Assembly: GCA_029260905.1 (NCBI GenBank)
Contig: JAJDCH010000004.1
Coordinates: 1 to 44,959 of the forward strand
Length of the DNA: 44,959 nucleotides
Direction of reading: 5' to 3'
Origin: Candidatus Levyibacteriota bacterium
GTDB taxonomy: Bacteria > Patescibacteriota > Microgenomatia > Levybacterales > UBA12049
Shown piece after piece: positions 39,161 to 44,959 of this stretch. Every line of letters begins with the position of its first letter. Positions within the stretch are counted from its first letter, which is position 1. The notes under the pieces were generated by a model, which did not search any database, was not told where the DNA came from, and was given only the letters and a program-made list of their open reading frames with translations. The position numbers were made by a program, and so were the translations under genes.

Positions 39161-39616
39161 TCAAAGCTGTTTAATAGGATTCACAACAGACATACACGTA
39201 ACTAATTTACTTTCATGACAAAGAGCTCCTTGGGGTCTGCATTTACCTGAAGTGTAGGCTGTTGTAACAGTTACACGGGAAACATCTACAGCACAAGCTG
39301 GCGACTGCTCAACCCCAACTGAACGCATAAATACTCCTTCTATATTTTCCCCAGAACACTCACCAGCCTGCAAACGATTGTCTTCACCAATACAAAATGC
39401 TCCTGATTTTGTTGCAAATTCCTCATAATCACTATTTCTAATTTCTCTTACAATTTCCATTCCTTCCTCAGAATAGTCCGTCGCAAGACTTTGAAGCTGA
39501 GTAAATTGATTATTACTAAGCGCAGTTGTCACAGTTGTTGCGATACCAGTTACAACAATTGCTATCACACTTAAAGCAATTACTACCTCTACCAATGACT
39601 GTCCCTGCATTTTCAT
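39161..39616 (-). CDS. PilV/GspI-like minor pilin
   Basis: The 151-residue prepilin has G-Q-S-L-V-E-V-V-I-A-L-S (cleavage after G, Glu5), then a cysteine-rich globular domain with six cysteines outside the helix. EEGMEIVREIRNSDYEEF is PilV/GspI-like. The ATG overlaps the stop of the FimT-like gene by 4 bases. Confidence 0.85.
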   Translation of the reverse strand: MKMQGQSLVEVVIALSVIAIVVTGIATTVTTALSNNQFTQLQSLATDYSEEGMEIVREIRNSDYEEFATKSGAFCIGEDNRLQAGECSGENIEGVFMRSVGVEQSPACAVDVSRVTVTTAYTSGKCRPQGALCHESKLVTCMSVVNPIKQL

Positions 39617-40107
39617 TCTATTGAAACTCCTCCATTACTACCAAGACTTATTGCTTGCATTTTATCTCCTTTGTAGCCCGAGAGCTTAATTGAACCAACA
39701 GGAACTACGCTTCCTTTTGAAACATTGAAAAAGAAAGAAAAATTATTTCCAAACCCTGAATCAACAAATTCAATATGATTAGGAAGAACGTGTCTTTCTA
39801 TCTCAAAATCAGACCCCTCACAAACCCCAAATAAAGCGTATGAGGACTCAGCAATCTTTATATCAACTCTATAGCCCTCAAGAATCTTATTTACTCCCGT
39901 CCCAGCATCTAGACATTCTGGAGGTTTTGTCTGTGTCACGGCTCTGCTTCTAGCAAGACTCAAAACTCTGACAACATCAATACTTGCACTTCTGAAAGCC
40001 TGCTCTTCATTAAAAGAATTGAAAGATGCAACTCCAAAAATTGTCAAAAAACCAACAATTGTAAAAACAGCAAGAAGCTCAATTAATGTGAATCCTTTAT
40101 TTATCAT
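39613..40107 (-). CDS. FimT/GspH-like minor pilin
   Basis: The 164-residue prepilin starts M-I-N-K-G-F-T-L-I-E-L-L-A-V. The following FRSASIDVVRVLSLARSRAV is the FimT/GspH helix with the A-R-x-x-A pattern. Two cysteines lie in the globular part. Confidence 0.86.
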   Translation of the reverse strand: MINKGFTLIELLAVFTIVGFLTIFGVASFNSFNEEQAFRSASIDVVRVLSLARSRAVTQTKPPECLDAGTGVNKILEGYRVDIKIAESSYALFGVCEGSDFEIERHVLPNHIEFVDSGFGNNFSFFFNVSKGSVVPVGSIKLSGYKGDKMQAISLGSNGGVSIE

Positions 40108-40119
40108 TTCTTAACTTGA

Positions 40120-40563
40120 TTAGGGATTTGTAACAGTATATGACCACCTGTCACCAGTACAGGTATTTACAGTATCTTTCTGAAGATCGTTTGCATTTTC
40201 AATACAAGCCCTAAGGCAATAAGCCGCTGTACATGGTGGGATTGAAGCAGGCGTTGTGTACTCATACCCTTCTGTTAAATCAGAAGGATCACAAGGCATT
40301 TTTTGTAAATAAACCGCAGAACCACCAGTAATTGGCATACCACAGCCAGGAAGACTCACAGGATATGAACCATTATCAGCTCTAAATAAATCAAGCGCTG
40401 ATTGAATCTGAGACAAATCAGATTTTCTTTTGGAATCCCTGGCCTTTTGCCTTATTTCAATATAGTTGACCATAGAAACAACAGATAAAATACCAATTAT
40501 GGCTATAACTATTAAAAGCTCAATCAGCGTAAATCCTTTTCTAATTCCCAATTCCTTATTCAT
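40120..40563 (-). CDS. Type IV pilin/pseudopilin (major-pilin-like)
   Basis: The 147-residue prepilin has leader M-N-K-E-L-G-I-R-K-G, then F-T-L-I-E-L-L-I-V-I-A-I-I-G. ARDSKRKSDLSQIQSALDLF and D-N-G-S-Y-P are typical of GspG-like pilins in Patescibacteria. Six cysteines are in the globular part, more than usual. It may be a structural subunit together with the paralogue before it. Confidence 0.9.
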   Translation of the reverse strand: MNKELGIRKGFTLIELLIVIAIIGILSVVSMVNYIEIRQKARDSKRKSDLSQIQSALDLFRADNGSYPVSLPGCGMPITGGSAVYLQKMPCDPSDLTEGYEYTTPASIPPCTAAYCLRACIENANDLQKDTVNTCTGDRWSYTVTNP

Positions 40564-40579
40564 AATTTATGATAACTCT

Positions 40580-41044
40580 TTATGGTGTTACATTTGGACT
40601 GGACACACCATAATTGCATATTTTGCCACAAGCAGTCTCGCTTAGACTATTTGCAGAAAGACTGACACACGCAGCTCCTGCATTACAAGCTCCTGAATCA
40701 ACTGACCGCTCAAGACTTGCATAAAGATAATAACTCTGTCCATCAGCTGACAAATAATAAACATAAACAGTTTCAGGATCTTTGGGATCATTTGGTACTT
40801 TTGTCATATAAGGACTAAAGCTTCCCCCAAATGAAACTGTAGGTGGATAGCTTCCGTTATCAGAATAGTATGACTCAAGCGCATTTTGAATTTGAGAAAG
40901 ATCATTTTTCCTGCTTGAATCATGCGCTTTTGCAAGCTGCTCAAGAGGATTGAGGATGAAAAGAACTGATGCCGCCAGAACCCCAATTACAGCCATCACA
41001 ATTAAAAGCTCAATCAGCGTAAATCCACGGACAGAAAACTTCAT
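40580..41044 (-). CDS. Type IV pilin/pseudopilin (major-pilin-like)
   Basis: The 154-residue prepilin has leader M-K-F-S-V-R-G, then F-T-L-I-E-L-L-I-V-M-A-V-I-G. It shares the S-R-K-N-D-L-S-Q-I-Q-N-A-L and D-N-G-S-Y-P-P segments with the next gene, a paralogue. It is the first gene of the pilus operon. GATAAT on the minus strand (41054-41059) lies 9 bases before the ATG. Confidence 0.9.
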   Translation of the reverse strand: MKFSVRGFTLIELLIVMAVIGVLAASVLFILNPLEQLAKAHDSSRKNDLSQIQNALESYYSDNGSYPPTVSFGGSFSPYMTKVPNDPKDPETVYVYYLSADGQSYYLYASLERSVDSGACNAGAACVSLSANSLSETACGKICNYGVSSPNVTP

Positions 41045-41053
41045 CTTATATTA

Positions 41054-41059
41054 ATTATC
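41054..41059 (-). promoter_or_regulatory. -10 box of the pilus operon
   Basis: Minus strand GATAAT, 9 bases before ATG 41044. The holB -10 is 42 bases away on the other strand, so this gap is a bidirectional promoter region. Confidence 0.4.
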
Positions 41060-41100
41060 AACTTTATATGGTCTTTTTTCAACCCCCTTGATGCATATTG

Positions 41101-41106
41101 TATAAT
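41101..41106 (+). promoter_or_regulatory. -10 box of the holB-like gene
   Basis: TATAAT, 7 bases before ATG 41114. Confidence 0.55.
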
Positions 41107-41113
41107 AAGGCCT

Positions 41114-41818
41114 ATGACAAGTTTTATAATCTGCTCAACGGATAAGAAAAAGCGCGTTGAATTTGCAAAGGATTTTTTTGAGAAAAAAAATATTGATAGA
41201 TTTGATATAACCCTTATTCAAAAAGAAGAAGATTCCAAAAATCTGCAAACAATTGGTGTACAAGATGTCAAAAAAATACAGGGAAAAATTTTTCTCAAAC
41301 CACTTCACTCCAAAGAAAAAGCTGTGATCATAGAAGATGCAGATCTTTTGACAATTGAAGCGCAAAACGCGCTTCTCAAGGCCCTTGAAGAGCCGCCAGC
41401 CAACACCTACATCATGCTTGGCGCAGAATCTTCAGAAAAACTTCTACCAACCCTACTTTCACGCTGTCAAATGATAAAACTTAAAACGCCAATTCCTTTT
41501 CTTAGCAAAGAAGAACTAGAAGAATTAACAGATTTTGCTTCAAATCTAAACAAAATGGCAATAGGGGACAGGCTCAAAAAAGCAGAAATCCTTGCCAAAA
41601 ATAAAGATGAAGCTATAATCTGGATTGAAAAACTAATTCTTGTTTTACGCGAACAAATGCTGGTAAATTTTTCCCACAAAAAAAATGCAGCAATGGAACA
41701 ATTAGACAATGGAACAATTAGACAACTCCAATCCCTTCATACACTTCTCAAAACAACCAATGTCAACCCCAGATTCGCCATCGAAAACACGCTGCTCTCC
41801 TTAATTCCTAATTCCTAA
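41114..41818 (+). CDS. holB: DNA polymerase III delta-prime-like clamp-loader subunit
   Basis: The 234-residue AAA+ like protein matches delta-prime in KAVIIEDADLLTIEAQNALL, then KALEEPP and LLPTLLSRCQMIKLK (the S-R-C motif). There is no Walker A lysine, as expected for delta-prime, which does not hydrolyse ATP. It is shorter than E. coli HolB (334 residues). A 16-base tandem duplication (41691-41706/41707-41722) lies in its coding region, and its last codons and stop fall inside the start of the TTCCTAA array. Confidence 0.86.
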   Translation: MTSFIICSTDKKKRVEFAKDFFEKKNIDRFDITLIQKEEDSKNLQTIGVQDVKKIQGKIFLKPLHSKEKAVIIEDADLLTIEAQNALLKALEEPPANTYIMLGAESSEKLLPTLLSRCQMIKLKTPIPFLSKEELEELTDFASNLNKMAIGDRLKKAEILAKNKDEAIIWIEKLILVLREQMLVNFSHKKNAAMEQLDNGTIRQLQSLHTLLKTTNVNPRFAIENTLLSLIPNS

Positions 41819-41905
41819 TTCCTAATTCCTAATTCCTAATTCCTAATTCCTAATTCCTAATTCCTAATTCCTAATTCCTAATTCCTAATTCCTAATTCCT
41901 AATTC
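41805..41905 (+). repeat. Tandem heptamer array (TTCCTAA)14
   Basis: Fourteen perfect head-to-tail copies of TTCCTAA (41805-41902) plus three bases. The first copies include the last codons of holB; the array fills the gap to rarA. It is absent from coding regions elsewhere in the window except as degenerate relatives (18481, 28442). Confidence 0.98.
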
Positions 41906-41910
41906 AACTA

Positions 41911-41919
41911 TGCTACAAT
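41911..41919 (+). promoter_or_regulatory. Extended -10 (TGcTACAAT) of rarA
   Basis: Starts 6 bases after the heptamer array and ends 10 bases before ATG 41930. Array length changes would move any upstream -35 contacts. Confidence 0.5.
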
Positions 41920-41929
41920 ACCCCTATCT

Positions 41930-43132
41930 ATGAACCTCGCATATCGCATGAGGCCTCAAAATTTTGACGAATTTATTGGTCAGTCAGATCTAGTGGGAAA
42001 AGACAAAATTTTGCGGAAAATGATTGAGACAGGCAGTATCTCATCGATGATTTTCTGGGGACCACCAGGATCGGGCAAAACAACTCTTGCCCATATCATC
42101 GCCCACTCGGTCAATGCCGATTTTCACCACCTCTCAGCAGTCGAAACAGGCAAAGCTGATCTGATGAAAATAGTTGATGAAGCAAAAAGAGCAAAAGGTA
42201 AAGCAAAAAGAATCATTCTTTTTGTGGATGAAATTCACCGCTGGAGCAAATCCCAACAAGACGCCCTCCTTCCATACGTTGAATCAGGTCTGATAACCTT
42301 GATTGGCGCGACAACTGAAAATCCCTCTTTTGAAGTGATCTCAGCTCTTCTATCAAGATCCCGTGTTTTTGTGCTCAAAAGTCTGGATGCAGAAGATCTT
42401 GAAAAAATAATAAACTCTGCTTTGCAGAATAAGGATAGGGGGCTAGGGTCTTTTAAAAAAACTATTTCTCAAGAAGCCAAGGATCTACTTATCCGCTTCT
42501 CAGGAGGCGATGCAAGAATTATGCTAAATGCACTAGAAATAGCAGTCACTACCTACAAAGAAAAAAATATCAAGCCAGAAACAATCAAAGAGGTATTTCA
42601 GACCCGCAGTGCTGGAATATATGATAAAAAAGCTGATGAGCACTACAACATCATCAGCGCCTTTATCAAATCCATGCGTGGATCAGATGTAGATGCTGCG
42701 CTTTATTATCTGGTACGGATGCTTGAAAATGGCGAAGATCCCAAATTTATAGCAAGAAGAATGATTATTTTCGCATCAGAGGATATAGGCATGGCAGATC
42801 GGGGAGCGTTGATACAAGCAAACGAGGCATTTGAGGCGGTACAGAAAATCGGCATGCCTGAGGCGCAGCTAATTCTGGCCCATATCGTGATTTATTTGAG
42901 TAGCGCCAAAAAAAGCAGAGCTGTCCCCAATGCGCTTATGAGTGCCAAAAAAGCAGTTTATGACTATCCCAATGAACCGGTGCCAATGCATTTAAGAAAC
43001 GCTCCGACCAAGCTCATGAAAAATCTGGGATATGCTAGAGATTATAAATGGGGAAAAGATTATGTGGGACCCAATAAAGAATTATCCTTCCTGCCCGAGA
43101 AATTAAAAGGTAAAAAGTTTTTTAATTCTTGA
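41930..43132 (+). CDS. rarA: Replication-associated recombination protein RarA (MgsA)
   Basis: The 400-residue AAA+ ATPase has [20 protein letters not shown], Walker [10 protein letters not shown], Walker [10 protein letters not shown], sensor 1 [12 protein letters not shown] and [10 protein letters not shown]. The C-terminal tetramerisation part is present ([18 protein letters not shown]). RarA acts at stalled forks. Its last 30 bases overlap the convergent patatin gene. Confidence 0.95.
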   Translation: MNLAYRMRPQNFDEFIGQSDLVGKDKILRKMIETGSISSMIFWGPPGSGKTTLAHIIAHSVNADFHHLSAVETGKADLMKIVDEAKRAKGKAKRIILFVDEIHRWSKSQQDALLPYVESGLITLIGATTENPSFEVISALLSRSRVFVLKSLDAEDLEKIINSALQNKDRGLGSFKKTISQEAKDLLIRFSGGDARIMLNALEIAVTTYKEKNIKPETIKEVFQTRSAGIYDKKADEHYNIISAFIKSMRGSDVDAALYYLVRMLENGEDPKFIARRMIIFASEDIGMADRGALIQANEAFEAVQKIGMPEAQLILAHIVIYLSSAKKSRAVPNALMSAKKAVYDYPNEPVPMHLRNAPTKLMKNLGYARDYKWGKDYVGPNKELSFLPEKLKGKKFFNS

Positions 43133-43969
43133 AAAAAATCCTTCTTTTTCAGGTTTTTCAAACCTCTCCATTACCTTTCTTATCTCAGGTATTGCATCTT
43201 CCGTGGCTTTTTCACCTGCTTTTATTATTTCCCCAGCCTTTTTCGCATCAAAAAAATAATTCCAACCAACGAGACTCTTCACAAGAGTATCAGGTGAGAT
43301 AACAAAATCAGCATTTTTGAGCGATTGAAAAGTCAGATTGTGCCTGAGAATATTTACAGAATAAGCAGGAATTCCGGTCAATGGAGGCAGGCTCTCAACA
43401 GGCTTGTAAAAATAGCTCGGCTCCACATTAACAGCTATCACAATATCTGCTCCCATTTTACGGACAACAGACACAGGTACGGGATTGGATAGGCCACCGT
43501 CTGCAAGTATTTTACTTTCATATTCAACCGGACGGAATACAGCAGGAACAGAAATACTTGCCCTGACCACTTTTGCCAAATCACCTGAGTCCAAAACAAC
43601 TTCCTCCGCGGTATTAAAGTCAGTAGCAACAGCAGAGAAGGGAATACGGAGCGCTTCAAACTTTTTCTTACCGAGGAGATCAGCAATCAATTTCTCAAAC
43701 TTATTTCCCTTGATGAGGCCTCCCCTGAGACTGGGGTCAAAAAGCGCAAAACCTTTTCTTCGGTTCATACTGAGGACGAACTCTTCAAGCTCGGAAAAAG
43801 TAGGGTGGGCAGCATAATAAGCACCAATTAATGCACCTATACTTGATCCCGCAATAAAATCTATGTTTATACCCGCTTTTTCAAGAGCTTTAAGAACACC
43901 AATGTGCGCCAAGCCCTTCGCACCACCTGAGCCCAGCGCCAGACCTATTTTAGGAAAACTCTCACTCAT
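43103..43969 (-). CDS. Patatin-like phospholipase (RssA/YjjU-type)
   Basis: The 288-residue protein has the patatin oxyanion loop GSGGAKGLAHIGVLKAL, the nucleophile G-S-S-I-G (Ser in GxSxG) and the D-G-G catalytic Asp in LADGGLSNPVPV. It is a serine lipid hydrolase of the RssA group; substrate unknown. I moved the start to ATG 43969 (M-S-E-S-F-P-K-I) because a TATAAT on the minus strand ends 6 bases before it. An ATG at 43984 would precede the transcription start. It overlaps rarA by 30 bases at the 3' end. Confidence 0.92.
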   Translation of the reverse strand: MSESFPKIGLALGSGGAKGLAHIGVLKALEKAGINIDFIAGSSIGALIGAYYAAHPTFSELEEFVLSMNRRKGFALFDPSLRGGLIKGNKFEKLIADLLGKKKFEALRIPFSAVATDFNTAEEVVLDSGDLAKVVRASISVPAVFRPVEYESKILADGGLSNPVPVSVVRKMGADIVIAVNVEPSYFYKPVESLPPLTGIPAYSVNILRHNLTFQSLKNADFVISPDTLVKSLVGWNYFFDAKKAGEIIKAGEKATEDAIPEIRKVMERFEKPEKEGFFSRIKKLFTF

Positions 43970-43975
43970 GGGGAT

Positions 43976-43981
43976 ATTATA
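43976..43981 (-). promoter_or_regulatory. -10 box of the patatin gene
   Basis: Minus strand TATAAT, 6 bases before ATG 43969. Confidence 0.55.
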
Positions 43982-43988
43982 CAAGTTT

Positions 43989-44468
43989 TTATGTTAATTT
44001 TTGACCTCTAAAAACTTCAACTGGGGGATTAGATCTTCCTTCAAACACAAACCCACACTGCAGACCCAATTCTCCAACTTTTTTACCTAAGTTGCCTTCA
44101 AATTCATTCTCAACAATACTTTTATACTCCCTTTTTAATTGATCATTATCCATATTGTGTGCATTAACTCTTCTTCTTAATCTTCTTCCTAAAGTGATTC
44201 CTTTTGCTACATCGTCTTTATTGCACGAATACATCTGAAAAATTGCATCTGCATAGGCATTGTCTTCATGGTCTTCATCTAGAAATGGTGGTTTTTCTGT
44301 TGATTTCCAGACTAATCTTGAAACATCTTTAGTCCAAACCCTAAGATGATCCATTGAGGAATTAAATTTTTCCGGATGCTTCACTCTTTCCAAAAGAAAT
44401 AAATCCACAACTAATCCCGCACTTGGATGCTCATGACCAGGATAGGAATATCTCGCTTTTTCTGCCAT
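43989..44468 (-). CDS. Hypothetical soluble protein
   Basis: The 159-residue protein is rich in His, Asp and charged residues (YPGHEHPSAGLVVDLFLLER; PFLDEDHEDNAYADAIF), with no signal or membrane segment. I recognise no family. TATAAT (44478-44483, minus strand) with upstream TGc lies 9 bases before the ATG. The gene is divergent from the next one. Confidence 0.65.
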   Translation of the reverse strand: MAEKARYSYPGHEHPSAGLVVDLFLLERVKHPEKFNSSMDHLRVWTKDVSRLVWKSTEKPPFLDEDHEDNAYADAIFQMYSCNKDDVAKGITLGRRLRRRVNAHNMDNDQLKREYKSIVENEFEGNLGKKVGELGLQCGFVFEGRSNPPVEVFRGQKLT

Positions 44469-44477
44469 GTTGATGCG

Positions 44478-44483
44478 ATTATA
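44478..44483 (-). promoter_or_regulatory. Extended -10 of the 43989-44468 gene
   Basis: Minus strand TGcTATAAT, 9 bases before ATG 44468. Confidence 0.5.
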
Positions 44484-44551
44484 GCACTAAATCCCATGGA
44501 GTCAAGGTTTTTTTACAATAAATCCTATAGCATTGATTATTTTAACTTTTG

Positions 44552-44560
44552 TGTTATAAT
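44552..44560 (+). promoter_or_regulatory. Extended -10 (TGtTATAAT) of the last gene
   Basis: Ends 9 bases before ATG 44570. Confidence 0.5.
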
Positions 44561-44569
44561 TTTTCAATT

Positions 44570-44959
44570 ATGAAAGATGTACTTCGCGGAGAAGAAGAAC
44601 TCTCGGTGAAAAAATTAACAAGGATAGCTAGTAGGCTTTTCGTTCAGGCAAGTATGGAATATCCTGCGTCAGTCCCATGCATAGCAGCCGATATTGCCAA
44701 CAAATGTCGTGGACAGTCTTATTATCCATTGAGATTGTGGGGTGCCTTAAAAGAAGATTATAAAAAGATTAAAGATCTAACCGTTATAGCCAATAGACTG
44801 CACGAGAATTCCGTTAAAAAAATAAAAGTATTTACTCCCTATCGTATGGGGGGCGTCATGGAACAAGTTTTTTCTCAAGCCCAACAAATGTCTTATGCCG
44901 GCGAAGAAGATCTTAAAAAGTTTTTATCTTCTTATCAGCCCGGAGTAGAGTCTCATTTG
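44570..44959 (+). CDS. Hypothetical protein, 3' end outside window
   Basis: A frame open from ATG 44570 to the end of the window (130 codons, no stop). The visible part is charged and helical (EELSVKKLTRIASRLFVQAS) with a possible helix-turn-helix-like region, C-I-A-A-D-I-A-N-K-C-R. No family is recognised. Its extended -10 box and the divergent partner suggest it is a real gene. Confidence 0.6.
   Translation, partial: MKDVLRGEEELSVKKLTRIASRLFVQASMEYPASVPCIAADIANKCRGQSYYPLRLWGALKEDYKKIKDLTVIANRLHENSVKKIKVFTPYRMGGVMEQVFSQAQQMSYAGEEDLKKFLSSYQPGVESHL

Noticed and set aside
43970-43984. ATG 43984 as start of the patatin gene
   Set aside because: The -10 box overlaps this region, so the codon would not be in the transcript; ATG 43969 gives the family-like start.

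Overview
The window is AT-rich and densely coding, with genes on both strands and no phage, plasmid, insertion-sequence or CRISPR signal. The gene content suggests a Candidate Phyla Radiation (Patescibacteria) bacterium, most likely of the Microgenomates group. It has a streamlined set of informational genes, PBP1A-type wall synthesis, type IV pilus genes and small membrane proteins of the kind common in that radiation. Many enzymes are cut down: trigger factor has no PPIase domain, ThrRS no TGS domain, PheT no EMAP/OB domain, and delta-prime is short. TGA acts as a stop codon, so the code is standard. The tRNA genes do not encode CCA. Shine-Dalgarno sequences are essentially absent. Instead, more than twenty genes have a TATAAT-like -10 box, often with an upstream TG, 5-12 bases before the start codon, which is the layout of leaderless mRNAs.

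Layout. 1-2.5 kb: a helicase C-terminus and a membrane-sensor/GT20 trehalose-6-phosphate synthase fusion. 2.5-6.3 kb: TspO, a Ca2+/cation antiporter, a zinc ribbon, DUF192, tRNA-Gly, a histidine phosphatase and a LysM/Rpf-like wall hydrolase. 6.5-10.7 kb: tRNA-Phe, tRNA-Val, an ABC-F ATPase, a secreted Cys-repeat/(GGN)12 protein, three different tRNA-Leu genes and a lysozyme-like protein. 10.7-14 kb: a mini trigger factor, then an Ile-rich leader peptide and attenuator controlling ilvA, with ridA next to it. 14-15.9 kb: an HD hydrolase and small membrane or exported proteins. 15.9-23.6 kb: thrS-infC-rpmI-rplT-[Phe leader/attenuator]-aroQ-tyrA/pheA-pheS-pheT. 23.6-31.9 kb: GGCT, PBP1A, TyrRS, RecG and exported proteins. 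31.9-35.5 kb: rpmF-nusB-rnc-rpsP-khpA-methyltransferase and trmD, with a redoxin on the other strand. 35.5-41 kb: a minus-strand pilus operon of six prepilins followed by pilM-pilN-pilO. 41.1-45 kb: holB, a 14-copy TTCCTAA tandem array, rarA, a patatin and two unknown genes.

The main discovery is a pair of ribosome-mediated transcription attenuators. One lies between rplT and aroQ and encodes MKSTNKKSFGFFFYFTP. The other precedes ilvA and encodes MLIKKAQIIINIITP. Each leader peptide is rich in the amino acid made (or charged) by the operon. Each is followed by mutually exclusive antiterminator and terminator pairings that I could trace base by base. The Phe leader sits where Escherichia coli has pheM, in the same thrS-infC-rpmI-rplT-pheM-pheST order, with aromatic biosynthesis genes inserted. 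The prephenate dehydratase part of the downstream enzyme has no ACT regulatory domain, so attenuation may replace feedback inhibition.

Other unusual items are the sensor-coupled trehalose-6-phosphate synthase, the Cys-repeat/(GGN)12 protein, a 35-bp promoter-bearing direct repeat around one gene, a consensus promoter that reads straight into a terminator, and a heptamer repeat class in intergenic DNA.
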